NCBI GenBank assembly: GCA_019915135.1
Contig: JAHLMK010000001.1
Span: forward strand, 2,418,001-2,482,000
Origin: Strobilurus pachycystidiatus
Taxonomy: Eukaryota; Basidiomycota; Agaricomycetes; Agaricales; Physalacriaceae
Reading direction: 5' to 3'
Length of the DNA stretch: 64,000 nt
The position numbers and the translations under genes are program-made. Below are positions 35,966-47,901 of the stretch, piece by piece. Numbering within the stretch: the stretch's first letter is position 1; each line of letters starts with the position of its first letter. A model generated the notes under the pieces. It searched no databases, was not told the origin of the DNA, and worked only from the letters and a program-made list of their open reading frames with translations.

Positions 35966-37237
35966 ATGAGTGAAGTCATCGTACACATTTGTGAGGGCAT
36001 AGCGACGATCACGTTCAACAGACCGCGCAGTCTCAACGCTATCACGAGAGACGGTGAGCACCTACCTTGCTAGATATCGTACCTGGCTTCATGTCCCTAG
36101 ACTATGCTGCATTTGCGAACGCATTGAGAGACATCGACAAACGACCTGACGTGCTGGTGACGGTTTGGCAAGCCACCGGCAAGTGGTTCTGCGCGTACGC
36201 CATCTCCCTACTACCAGTCTCGTATGCTCGACTCATCGAATTGCAGTGGTACTCACATAGAGCGTAACCCTGGCAAGGCTCGTGAACCTGGACTTTCAAC
36301 TATCCGCGATGCGTATTTGAAAAGGGTCGCTGAGGCGAATACTGATTGTTGTCAGGCGGTAGGTTATGTTTCTTCGTTGATTAACTGTTTACAACACATC
36401 CAACAATATCAGCTGTACTCCCATTCCAAGATATTGGTCGCCGCTCTGAATGGGCCCGTGATGGGTATGCATTCACAACTCTTAATCTATCAGCACGTCT
36501 CACATAACAGCAGGGATCGCCGCTGGTATGTAGCTTTCCTCGATCTCGCCACAGGCCCTAACCCCAAGTCGAGCTTTTCTTGGTCAATTCGACTTCATCT
36601 ACTGCCTTCCTCATGCCTGGCTTTCGGTACCATTCACATTTCTGGGTATGTCTTGTATCAAAATGTTCTCCGACATTTGCAGACTCTACGGCCATAGGTA
36701 TTATCTCAGAGGCAGGTTCCAGCGTATCATTCGCCAATCGCAGTACGTTTCTGTGGCTCCGCCAGCTGGACTTCGATGCTCACATAGACTCTCTTAGTGG
36801 GCATAGCTAAGGCAAATGAAGTTCTCCTTTTGGGGCGCAAGCAGACCGCGGAACAGTTGGTGAGATGTGGATTCGTGAAGTCCGTGACATATCCGCCGTG
36901 ATGATAAAAACCGACGTCGACCATTCTTCAGTGAAATATTTCCTGCGTCGTCCACGGAAGATTTTCATATCGCTGTCAGACGTCGAATCTTGGAGGACGT
37001 GGAAGGTTTGGACCCGATCGCACTTCTGGCCGTCAAGGGTCTTTTGAGGACCGCCTTGAACGAGAGGAACAACCCAGACGCAGCCAATCTTCGCGAAAGC
37101 TATGGTAGGCCAATCATCACTGTCTGATAAGGATGATAATAATATCTTGAGTAGTTCAAGCAGCCCGATTCGCTAGTGGGGTACCGTCTGAGCGGTTTGC
37201 CAAGATCGCATCCAAAGAAATCAAACACAAGCTGTAA
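35966..37237 (+). CDS. Enoyl-CoA hydratase/isomerase family, ECI (delta3-delta2 isomerase) type
   Basis: These crotonase-fold enzymes handle unsaturated fatty acyl-CoAs in beta-oxidation. Start MSEVIVHICEGIATITFNRP (35966). Splicing of about nine short introns gives GKWFCAGTHIERNP (oxyanion residues), ILVAALNGPVMGIAAAL, FDFIYCLPHAWLSVPFTFLG, then IISEAGSSVSFANR with the Glu expected for isomerases. MGIAKANEVLLLGRK and LLAVKGLLRTALNERNNPD follow. The last residues are KEIKHKL; the final HKL is similar to, but not, the canonical SKL peroxisomal signal. One exon is only 12 nt (36514-36525). Single uncut frames hide the gene because no exon exceeds about 200 bases. About 275 residues. Confidence 0.8.
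36514..36525 (+). other. 12-nt microexon in the enoyl-CoA isomerase gene
   Basis: GGATCGCCGCTG lies after AACAGCAG and before a GTATGT donor. It codes for the Gly-Ile-Ala-Ala of the family block GPVMGIAA and bridges two introns of about 50 nt. Confidence 0.65.
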
Positions 37238-37587
37238 AGTGTACAGTTAGCTGAATTACGCGCGAAATCGAGCTGGGCGTGACGCGTCTTTTTTCGACAA
37301 TTGGCTTCAGGCCGCTGCGTTTCCGCACGAAGTTGACGTGGCTAGCAGACTGCAAAGTCTACGCTTAGCATACATCGAGACAGCTTGGGATCCGGAGTGG
37401 CCCGTACTGAGAACCAGATCCGCACAGGGCATGTAACACATGGTCGGCATTGGCTTCAATAAACTTGGCATCAGACACCCGATCTCGGGGTCTTCTTTCC
37501 CGAGTGTACTTCTATTATTTTGTGGATAACGTTGTGCCTATATAAATCGACGTTACGGCGCGTCAGTTCTTGCCTCCCCCCACGAAG
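37238..37587. other. Intergenic region upstream of the amino acid permease
   Basis: 350 bases with no gene. It contains a clear TATA element close to the permease start. Confidence 0.55.
37539..37547 (+). promoter_or_regulatory. TATA box of the permease gene
   Basis: TATATAAAT lies 41 bases before the permease ATG at 37588, a TATA-box consensus in the right place for a short 5' leader. Confidence 0.55.
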
Positions 37588-39933
37588 ATGGGAGATATCG
37601 AGAAAAAGGTCCAGGATTCACCTTCGCTTCGTTCTATCGATGATGGCGACAGAAATAATGGATACTACGAAGAGGACCTCCATGAGCCACCAGCCGACGA
37701 CACTCTCCACCGTGGGCTCAAGGCAAGACAAATCTCTATGATTGCTGTACGTGACAATTATTCTTCACAAATTGTTCATTCTGATGACCTTTCCTTGTGT
37801 AGTTGGGTGGTGCTGTGGGGACCGGTCTCATCATTGGGTGAGGGCGCGCAGTCGCGATCCACCATGAGGACTACTGATCACTGATCGAAATTCTCATAGT
37901 TCGGGAACAGCCTTGAGACGCGGTGGTCCTCTAGGCATTTTATTGGGTTATTCCTATGTCGGCCTCGTTTGCTACATGGTCATGGTGGCTCTGGGAGAGA
38001 TGGCTGCATATCTCCCTCACAAGAAGGGATTCTCAGGCTATGCTACTCGCTTCGTCGATCCTGCCATGGGTTTTGCTCTGGGATACAACTACCTCTTGAA
38101 ATATGTGGGACTTTGCCATTATACCCTAGTCAACGACCTTACGACTTGTTTCCGGAAAGCTCATTGTCACACCGAATAACATCAACGCCGCGGGTGTCGT
38201 CATTCGGTACTGGACCCAGAGCGTTCACATTGCAGTTTGGATGTGTGAGTTAATCTTCCATGATCCTATGACACTTGATTAACGTCCCTAGGTATTTTCA
38301 TTGCTGCGAGTGAGCTGAATATCGAAGCTGGCATGTGCTGAATACTAAACACTTGTAGTATTCATTGTTAATTTGCTCGGGGTTCGCGTCTTTGGGGAGC
38401 TAGAATTCTGGTTCTCCAGTATTAAAGGTATGTTATGTCGTATCGGCAGTGCCCTCTGACCTTCTGACCCCTCCCTCCAGTCGTCTCTTTGATAGGCCTC
38501 CTGCTGATGGGTATCATCATTGACTTGGGTGCGGCCTTGCGTGATTCATACAACCAAGCTTATCGTGTTTAGGTGGAAACCCCAAACACGACCGCATCGG
38601 TTTCCGAAACTGGCAGCCGCCCAATGGGCCTATGGGACACTACCTCTTATCACAGGTCCATAATGAACATCTGTCCATCTTTCTTGGCTTCTGGGCCACT
38701 ATGACAAACGCCCTGTTCGCCTTCATCGGTACGGAGCTCATTGGAGTAAGATCTTTATCATAGACTTGTTCAATAAGCCGCTAACCTAGGATCAATCACT
38801 TACAGGTGACGGTCGGAGAGGTACGCCACCTACCAGAATGGTCGATCACGTCCCAAATGATCGTTGTATTTAGGCAGAAAACCCGCGCCGCAACATTCCC
38901 AATGCCATCCGTCGCACATTCTGGCGAATCCTCGTCTTCTATGTTGGCGGTGTTTTCGTAATTGGGCTGATCGTACCGAGCACCAACGATTCCTTGTTCG
39001 TAGCGACTAAGTCGAAGACCGGCGGTGAGAGGTATTCTCACGTTACCGCGACTACAAGTACTAATTGCTTCTATCTAGCTGCTGCCTCGCCCTTTGTAGT
39101 CGGTGAGTTCCTTTTTCCGTGAGGTTCTATTTTGTCTGATTTTGCGACAGCCACAACCCTCGTTGGCATCAAGGTCCTCAATCACGTCGTCAATGCAGCC
39201 ATCCTCATCTTTGTGCTTTCCGCCGCCAACTCGGATCTCTATATTGGATCCCGTACTTTGTATGCCCTGGCAGCCGAGGGAAAGGCACCCAGCTTCTTCA
39301 AGCGTGTCAATCGCTTGGGTGTCCCGTACCCCGCATTGATTCTTTGCACCTTGTTCTGCGGCCTGGTCTTCCTCAACGTCTCATCTTCAAGTGCTAAAGG
39401 TATGGTCATGCAATAGTCGGCGATATGCAATTGAGGATTATCTCCAGTCTTCACGTGGTTCGTCAACTTGGTCTCAACGTTTGGTGCTATTACCTGGATA
39501 TGCATCACTTATGCGCACATGTGAGCACATTCTTCATGTCAAAGCCATCATCTCACAATGTGCAAGCTGTTTCATGAAAGCTCTCAAAGCCCAAGGAATG
39601 TCTCGTGACGACCTGCCCTTCAAAGCGCCGTTCCAACCATACGGCAGCTGGTTTGCAATGATTTCGACCATCATCATCACCATCTTCAAAGGCTTCGATA
39701 CTTTCATGCCTTTCAAGACGGATACCTTCGTCACCTCTTACATTGCAATCCCAACCTTCGTTGCATTATATACTGGGTACAAGGTTGTCTACCGGACGAA
39801 GAAGATTCCTCCCAAGCATGTAGATTTACTGACCGGACTCGATTCCATCAACGAGGAAGAGGCGCGCTTCTTGGCAGCACAGGAGAGGATGGGTCCGCGC
39901 AACTGGAAACAGAAATTATGGGACGGTCTTTGA
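37588..39933 (+). CDS. Amino acid permease (fungal YAT/AAP family)
   Basis: A plasma-membrane proton symporter for amino acids. The hydrophilic N-terminus (MGDIEKKVQDSPSLRSIDDG) leads into ARQISMIALGGAVGTGLIIG, the family's TM1 signature. SGTALRRGGPLGILLGYSYV and MVMVALGEMAAYLPHKKGF follow. Later segments include GVRVFGELEFWFSSIK, GFRNWQPPNGPMGHYLL, FAFIGTELIGVTVGEAENP and RTLYALAAEGKAPSFFKRVN, all classic permease blocks. The end KQKLWDGL (39933) is a typical C-terminal tail. About 555 residues and some 13 introns, one exon being only 18 nt (38292-38309). Specificity cannot be read from sequence; general or dicarboxylic permeases are both possible. Confidence 0.9.
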
Positions 39934-40062
39934 TTGGGCAACGATGCAGACAACGCGTTTTATGAATCACGATCTGTACGACGAACATGTATTAGCATTC
40001 AATATACGTACGATACCGCGAGCTCGAGAACTTTTCAAAGCAAGAAGCGACACTGGATTCAG

Positions 40063-40704
40063 TCAAGCTAGTCCCCGATCTCCCCTCCATGCATTTATCC
40101 ATGCGACCATTCGCCCGACATTAGCCTCCAAATCTTCCGTGCTTTCGCTGGTGAGCTCCACGACGATTTCCGGTGCATATGAGGATCGCGCTTCTTCGAG
40201 AACGACCTCCATGATCTCGGCTTCGTTATTCTCTTGGATCTTTTTTAGAGGATACGCCCTAGGTCTAGAGTGAGATTGGCGTGCAGAACAAGGGAGATAG
40301 TATTCACCGCTTTTCTAGTCGCTCCCAGAGCTTAGTGTGATCGCATCGTAAGACGACGACCAGATCAGCCCATCGTTCTGGAAATGCTTCGCAGGTATGC
40401 CAGTCGAGAATGATGCCTCCTTCAGCGACAATAGGTTCTAGCTCGTCTAAGAGCTAGTCACTAACAAGCATGAGCAACAGAGTACCATCCATTCGATAGA
40501 CCACACCTTGTCCTCGTCGACGGTATGGCTTTGCCATTCCTCATCAAATTCTTCGAAAAGGCCTCTCTCCTTGACGAAGTCACTAACGTTGATATGTTGC
40601 AGTGGGATAGGGGATTCGTTGACAAGGATCTGTGCGTGGGTTGATTTGCCAGTCCCTGGAGTCCCAGTGATGACGATGACGGGCGACGTCCTTTCTGTCG
40701 ACAT
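40063..40704 (-). CDS. FAP7: Adenylate kinase isoenzyme 6 / Fap7 (40S ribosome maturation factor)
   Basis: Fap7 is a nuclear NTPase that binds Rps14 and drives the last 18S rRNA cleavage in 40S maturation. Start MSTERTSPVIVITG (40704) with the P-loop GTPGTGKST. HINVSDFVKERGLFEEFDEE follows, then, after an intron, LLDELEPIVAEGGIILDWHT with the conserved DWHTCEAFPERWADLVVVLR. The last exon begins PRAYPLKKIQENNEAEIMEV and ends WRGDRGLA at 40063. About 180 residues, two introns. The ribosome-assembly gene NSA1 lies directly upstream on the same strand, 175 bases away. Confidence 0.93.
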
Positions 40705-40879
40705 AGTTGAGGTGGAAGATGAAGACTGATCACACTGATCGAGCAAAAAAATCCCGCGTGCAGATCTTCCCAAATTGGATGTTCGGTCGTTCGAAACGCG
40801 CTGCGACGAGGAGCGAATGTGATACAGTAAACGAATAGACGAGCGTATACAATACAGTAGACGACCATATCTAACGCGG

Positions 40880-42323
40880 TTATATATCATGAGCCACTTT
40901 GCGATTTTTCCGTCGTCGCTCTTCACCATCGTCCTCGCCTTCCTTCTGCATACCGTCCCAGAGCTCATCGTCCTCCTCTTCAACCATCGCGGAGTGAGAC
41001 GACGCCGTTTCGCGATCCCAAGCAAGGACCGTTGTCTGCGTCTGAGAGTAGACCTTATCGACAACTTTCCCTCTGTCATCCAGATTTTGTCCTGGTTGTG
41101 GAGGGGGAGCTGCGCTACTGTGAAATCGTAGATAACGGTCCAGTGATATAGAAGCAACTATCGTGGGCGATGGTGCTATAGCCGAAACAGTGCCAGATAT
41201 TCCTGTCATAGAAGGCTCTTGAGTAAACGGCCGCGTCAAAGCAATGTGATAGCTGACCATCATAGCGATACAATATCCGCCCATTTCGAAGATCGACTGC
41301 GGCCATTTTATTGCTGTGATCACTGATGAACGCTTCGCTGCACAACACGTCAAAAATTGGGAAACGGGCAGCCGGTACAGGACGAACTGTTCTGAACATC
41401 CCGTCTCAAGTGCAGTGATTGCGTGGCGTCCAGTGTTGTCGAGGATATTTGACCAGTCCGCCACAGGCTTGCGAGCTGCACGGGTATCATATCGTTTAAG
41501 ATTCCCGAATTGCGTTGCGGCTAATATATTTGTAGGTGTTACATGCGATAACCCAGTAATCCGCACTGGTTGGCGCAAGTTCAGATTGTCATGTTGAATC
41601 TGCAATAATGCTATGAGAGACGGCCAATGCCGTTACGAATAGTGACTGACATTCTTCGCGCGCCAAATTTCGGCTGGGAACAGCTCGTTGCGTTTCCTCT
41701 TTTTGGTTGCCTCCGTTGATGCATTCGTGTTGAAGGCGCGCTCGGTGTTCCAGACGGAGACGTCCACCTCATCTCCACCATACACGAATGTTTGCGGATC
41801 CTCTGGCATGCGCCAACTAGTGAGACGCGTCGGTAGAGAAGTAGGTGTAGAGCTGGGAGAAGCTTCAGATGCATCCAAAGAAGTTCGTCTTAAGGCGCCG
41901 TTGCTCGTGCAAGTGAAGACCCCTCTATCCGGGTGAGCGTTGGAGTGAGAACAGTGATATATGGCTTACTGTGAACACACAGATATACCAACATATGGAT
42001 TCTTTTTGGCGCGGGATTCCTTCCATTGGTGTTTCTTGTTGAGACAATCATCTTCGAGGGTGAACAATGAGACGGAAGAGTCTGCATATCCCGCAGCCAC
42101 CTTGACCAAAGTATAAGACATGCAACCAACAGCAGAGAGAGCGGAGTGTACGCACCCAAGTCGAGCCGTTTACTGGAACGGTAGCCAACTGAGTTACTGC
42201 ATTTGCGGGTCCATCAGCACCGGCATTTCCGCCTTTGAGCTCCTGGAGAGTCGATGGAGTCTTTTTGAGATAGTTGACGGCTTTGATGTTTCCAAGACTG
42301 TCGCCAGTAATGAATCGTGGCAT
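40880..42323 (-). CDS. NSA1: 60S ribosome assembly WD-repeat protein Nsa1/WDR74
   Basis: Nsa1 is a seven-blade WD40 protein in nucleolar pre-60S particles, released by the AAA ATPase Rix7. Start MPRFITGDSLGNIKAVNY (42323), then VAAGYADSSVSLFTLEDD-type blades, GALRRTSLDASEASPSS, FVYGGDEVDVSVWNTERAFN and the block LFPAEIWRAKN. RQPVRITGLSHV follows, with KRYDTRAARKPVADW and a beta-propeller closing strand (SISLDRYLRFHS). The C-terminus is charged and basic (EDDGEERRRKNRKVAHDI). Six or so introns, near 400 residues. Confidence 0.9.
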
Positions 42324-42482
42324 GAGGGTGAAAGGGAAAAGTAGAAGATTGGTGATCGAAAATTTTGATCGGCCCGTCTGCCGATGTCCAAATCTAGACC
42401 GCGCTTGATCGGGACATCCCCGCCTTGTCCCTCCAGTCACCGTCATCGGCTTTCTCGACTCTCCAACTGTGAATGACCAGTC

Positions 42483-43891
42483 ATGGAAGCCGTTATCAAG
42501 GAATTAGCGAAACTCGAGAAGCTGGCTCCCATAAATGGCAAAGGGAAGCATCCGTCGATACAAGAGTCGCTTGGAGGGCTGGTCGACTATCTGCAGTCGT
42601 TGAAGGGCGCCGACACTCTGGATCGCTCCGAGATATTGCGAAACATTGAGGCGAGGAAGAAGGATATTGACGAGCACCAGAAGGAGGTGTATTCGGCGAT
42701 GTCGCGGCTAGGGAAGGCTCTAGACAAGGTACCTCAAGTATAGTTACTATAATGTGGTCATCGACAAGCTGACGCTGTTTAGAAATTCCCCGTCCCGCTA
42801 CCTTCGTACCCAGACTTGTTCTCGTCTCCAGAAAGCAGCACAGCTCTGGAGAGAACCATTATATTGCATCTCCTCCGCACAGGAAAGTTTGAAGCTGCAG
42901 AAACGCTGATACAGGTGCGTTGCCTCATGGCTCGTCTCAGCATGACCTTGACTAGTTGCGAAAGGAATCCGGTCTCGCTATTCCGGACGAAATCCGAGCA
43001 CAATTCAAGAATCTCCACCGCATCTTGAACGCTTTACAGAACCAGGATATTAGACCTGCCCTCCAGTAGGTTCTACCACCCATGCCCTTCTCAATGCGCT
43101 GACTGTAGGTAGATGGGTGCAAGAACACAACGACTTCCTCCGAAAGCGTTCATCTCCACTAGAGTTTTACTTGCATCGTTCGGAGTACATGCGAATACTT
43201 CTTTCGACGCACACAGGCGACCATCTACGAGCTATCGCGTACGCCAACTCTTGCCTGCGACCTTTCTTTGCAGACCACAAGACTGAGTTTATGCGTTTAT
43301 TGGCATGCATCGCCTATCTTCCATTGTCGAGGATGCAAACCTCGACATACGCGGACCTCGCTGCACCTACCCTACACCGGGAACTGGAGCCTTTGTTCGA
43401 GAAAGAATATTGCGCGACCATGGGGATGAGCAAGCAGGTACCGCTCGCAGTCATAACACAGATTGGTGCAGCGGGATCGCTCGCGAAGATCGAGAAAGGT
43501 CGGCGTGTCATTCGGGAGAATAAGAATGAATGGAGCCAAGCCAACGAACTACCCGTACGCCTCCACCCTCTTTCAACCTGACTGGCATTGATTATCCCTC
43601 CACCCGCAGATCGAGATACCTGTACCTCCAGAAAACACGTATCATTCGATATTCACTTGCCCCGTCTCGAAGGAGCAGTCAACCAAAGACAACCCTCCAA
43701 TGATGATGACTTGTGGACATGTCTTGGCGCGAGACAGTCTGCAAAAGCTGAGCAAACCACTGGGACAGACAGGGTATGGTATCTTGCCATTTGACAACTC
43801 ACCGCTAATTTGCTCCGAGTCCAGGCGGGTCAAGTGTCCATACTGCCCCAATGAAGCGCCAGCTTCTATGGCCGTGCAAGTATATTTTTGA
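42483..43891 (+). CDS. RMD5: GID/CTLH E3 ligase subunit Rmd5/Gid2
   Basis: Rmd5 is a RING-like catalytic subunit of the GID ubiquitin ligase, which degrades gluconeogenic enzymes when glucose returns. Start MEAVIKELAKLEKLAPING. Then comes a helical LisH/CTLH-CRA region (ALQWVQEHNDFLRKRSSPLE and HLRAIAYANSCLRPFFADHK). The C-terminal degenerate RING reads IFTCPVSKEQ, MMMTCGHVLARDSLQKLSK and VKCPYCPNEAPA. The Cys/His pattern fits Gid2-type RINGs, which keep only part of the zinc ligands. About 385 residues with several introns. It is divergent from NSA1 over 159 bases. Confidence 0.92.
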
Positions 43892-44038
43892 TTGCATTTA
43901 TGGAGGACATTGTGTATTATATCTGTACAGTAGACACTTGTTGTAGTAACAATGGAGATGCGTGAAACTTTTGACCCTGAATAGTCTGTTGACTGCACGT
44001 GGCTCCCTCATCACCTTCCCCTCCTCGTCCATCAATGC

Positions 44039-47000
44039 ATGCCGCCTAAGTCGACCATGGATGCTTTTCGACCAACCCGCTCATCACCTCCGGCGCGTTT
44101 GCCACTCGACTTGTCGCAGTCAATCTCGGCGGCATCGGTCGCGGCGTCACGGACATCGGCACCTGTTCCAGAATTAACTGGCCTCACCAGTGATGATGTC
44201 GAGCTGTTGGACGCTATCATCGCACGCGCAGGAGATTCCGCGACGACGTTTCTCACTGTTTTCAAGGCGTATAACGACATCCTGCAGGAACGGGGACTCA
44301 ACACGCACGAGGTCGTCTACTATGGAAAACTGCTCAAGCTGGGTACACTCAAGGGCAGGAATTGGGCAGATAAGTGGGATATGGTCAAGAAGCAGCATGG
44401 GTACTCGGCTGGCGGCAGTGTTGCTGGACCGTCGACTCGACCATCGCAGCCTCCTCCGCCTAGCCGCGGCTCGCGACAAGCCGCCGGCGGGCTCAGGAGA
44501 GCCCCGCCCGTCATACGCGACGACGACTCGTACACGCTGCATTCTCGTGAGAACGATTCTCGCGCGGGTGATAACTATCAACAGGAGAATTCCGCCAAAT
44601 CACCAGCCTATAATCATCCCGCCTTGGCGCGCGCCCGTGCGCGACAACGACGCCTTCCCACCCCCTCCGACGCGACCACGAACTCGCTCGGGCTCGATTT
44701 TGGCGAATCTGCGTCCGCTGCTCCCATACACCGTATCACTCCTCGGACGAATGCTAGACCAATATCGGACCACTCAGACGAGACCACCACAGACGTATTC
44801 GGCGCCGCTCCGCCTTCCACTACACCCCCTTCCTACCGTGCTGCTGCTCGCGACGTTCTGATTGGCAGGCAATCTGTCGAGCCTGTCCCTCATTCCAAAG
44901 CTTTGCCGACCAGCACACGGGCTACACAGAGACCCATTCCGTCTGTGCAGAAACCAAGTCCTATCAACGACGACGACGCTTGGAAGAAAATCCGAATGGC
45001 CCAAGACGAAAAGGATGCGGACGAGTACTACAGATTGCGCTTGATCGAGAAATACTGGAATGCCTGGAAAGACGGCTTCAACTGGATTATTGTATGATCT
45101 GTTTCCCCGGTTTGCCTACTCAATCTCATATCCCTCTAGGAAACGCATGAACATGTTGCAAGAGCTCGCGAAGAGATCTTGATTCGCCAATGTGTCAACC
45201 GTTGGCGCGCTCAATTGGATTACCACCGTCAGTTTTTGAATGAAGTCGCGAAAGTGGCAGACAGGCACTGCCTCAAGGCGGCATTCTCCACTTGGAGGAA
45301 GCGTCTGGTGTCCAAGCAGCACTCCAATTGGCGCGACTCTATGCGTTCGAAAATGAAGGTTGTTCGAAAAAAGCAGGACCTGCGACTCCGGAAAGACGCG
45401 TGGGCCAAATGGCGGCAGCTGTATAACTCGCGTCTTTCTGTTCAGCGTTATAACGAGAGACTGATCTTGCGAGCGTACCAACGCTGGAAGGAGAAAATTC
45501 GCTCGTTGGACCAGCTTGAGGAAATGGCTGACCAGGTCCTCGAGAACGATCTTGCCTGGGTGGCGCAAACTTGCTGGAATCGTTGGCGGCTTGCGGTACA
45601 ACATCGTGCTGCAGAGCGAGCTCTCAGTCAACGCGTCGGTTTGAGATTGAAAGGTCAGGTGATGGCACGTTGGCGGCAGCAAATGTAAGTCCTGTCAATG
45701 TGTATCATTCCAAAACTTGACTTGGTTCAGTCAGGACCTCTATTATGCCGACGAGTACTATGATCTCTGTCTCCTCAAGAGAGTACTGAAGAAGTGGAAG
45801 CTTGCTATCGCCGGTGTCCGAGTGCGTTGGCGTTTCCGGCGTATGCATACAATGGAGACTAACTTTGACTATCCAGCAATTGGAAAAGCGCGCAGATCGG
45901 CATGTCGCTCGTCAAGATGACATCCTTGTCCGCGCAGTCACTCGGGTATGGAGGGCTCGAGGGTGTGGGCGTCGTCTATTGAAGGCCAATTCTGATCGCT
46001 TACTGAAAGACGCCTGGACCACCTGGCATGCTCGAGTACAACAGCATCAACATCGTGAAAGTACGTAGAACGACTTGTTTTCTTAGTTTCTCGCTCATTT
46101 GTCGTGTAGATCTTGCTCTACGATTCTCCTCGCGGTCCCCGCATCTGGTCGGCCGCTGCTTCCAAAAATGGCGTCAAATCCTTGCTACTCACCGAAACGC
46201 GGACGAGTTTGCTGTTCAGCACCACTCTGCTCTGGTCATTCGACGTTCTATGATTCTTTGGCACCACCGGTATCATCAGCGGCTTAAGCTGCAACTAGAG
46301 ATGGCAAAGAAGGCGCGACTGACAGAGAATTATTTCATCCTGCGGCGCTGTTTGAACAGACTGAAGCGGGCTGCTGCCGAAAAGCAGCTGCAGCGTAAGT
46401 TGGAGACCTTCAATACTCAGCTCACAACCAAGATATTCAAATGTAAGGTCCGTTTCGCACTCCTGGGATAATCGCTCATAAGCCTTATAGCCTGGTCACA
46501 TCGGGCTCACCGCCAAAAACATTTCCGATTAGCCGAAGAGCAAGTTGAGACTAGGGTTTCTCATGTCGGTACCGTTCTCAAGTTTCGTAACGTCGAGCTG
46601 ATTTTTGTCGCAGAGAATCCTGCGATCAGCGTTGACTCACTGGACAAACCGTGTCATCGATGTCAAGTCACAGGAGCTCGATTTCAAGCAACGCTATGAG
46701 GTTGGCATACTGATGTAAGTGCTGTCACAGCCGAGCTTGTCACCCACTCACTTGCAATCTCAGAAATGCATACGACAAGTGGAAACGCATACACAATCGA
46801 ATCCAAGGACTGGAGAGTCTCAGACTGAGCGACCGCACTGTCAAAGACGAAGGTATATGATCTCATCTGACGGCACAGCGTACTTGATGCTTACAGCGCT
46901 TGCAGAACTCACTCGTCGCTTATTTCAGCATTGGTTGGTTGCTACTCGAGCTGCTCGGCATCGGAAACTCCTGCTTCAGCGTTTGGAAGACGAAAAGCAG

Positions 47001-47901
47001 CTGACTCTGATCGTTGACGCCTGGGAGCGGTGGAGAGAGCGATTCAAAGAGCCGCGACTACAAGCCATTGTAAGTGAATGATCGTTTGTTCATGTATCGG
47101 TCTTGACAGCCTCTTAGGAGGATGACGTCCTGGTACGGCGGGACAGGAACTATCTGCGGAACGCCATGATTCGTTGGAAATCGCGAACCAAGTCTGTACC
47201 TGCTATACGTTTCGATGCAATGCGTGTCAAGACAAATGCTTGGAAAATGTGGATTGAGCAGATGCCCCGTGCGCAACTTTCCAAGAGAGCGAGAGACATG
47301 GATCGCAAGAATACACTATGTGAGTTTCCCATCAGTACATGTTTGCTGTAGTCTCATTTTCCCCAAGCGAGATACCTCGAAAATTGGCTACAAGCGTATC
47401 GGACCAAGATCACGAGGAAGGCAGTAGAGTCAGTGAACCACGGACTCTGTATGATACTTTACTTACTGATCCTTTCCTTTTCCATCTTGCAGTCGAGCGA
47501 GGCTTCTGCGACTGCCAACTGCGGCGAGCACACCCCGTCCAGGAGCTGCTTCGCGCCCAGAGGCATCCGCATTCCGCAACATCTTCCCACCTCGACGTAT
47601 AACTGCAACGGAACGGAATGTCGAACGAGAACTCAGTCCTCCACGTCCTTTGTTAGCGCGGAAACCTCTGTTCCCGACTCGTCCCCGCTCAGAGACTAGT
47701 CCCACCCGATCTCGAATCCCGCGAGATTTGAGTCCTACACCGTCGAGCAGGTCGTCTGTAGCACCACGTCCCCGTCGCGCATTTCCTTCGGTCCCGCCGA
47801 CCATGGTTGAAGAACCCAGTAACTTGTGGCGTGACCTTCGAGAAGCTCGCAGCAGGTCCAAGGCGTCTTCGGGCCAGTCTCGCGGCAGGCGGTCTCCTTG
47901 A
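44039..47901 (+). CDS. SFI1: Spindle pole body protein Sfi1, centrin-binding repeats
   Basis: Sfi1 is a long helix that binds centrin at the spindle pole body half-bridge and controls its duplication. The N-terminal 330 residues have one folded region (TSDDVELLDAIIARAGDSAT), then disordered Pro/Ser/Arg sequence. From about 45160 on the protein is a chain of about 30-35-residue helical repeats with the Sfi1 signature (x2-Φ-x-x-W): NRWRAQLDYH, STWRKRLVS, AKWRQLYNS, QRWKEKIRS, NRWRLAVQH, KKWKLAIAG, TTWHARVQ, QKWRQILAT, DAWERWRERF, IRWKSRTKS. At least a dozen repeats are visible. The C-terminus is Arg/Ser/Pro-rich and ends SRGRRSP. Around eleven introns, near 1,100 residues. Exact splices in 46.4-47.5 kb are less certain. 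Confidence 0.88.

Noticed and set aside
35790..37240. Region 35.8-37.2 kb as a pseudogene
   Set aside because: Open frames are very short, but splicing of about nine introns yields a complete enoyl-CoA isomerase without stops.
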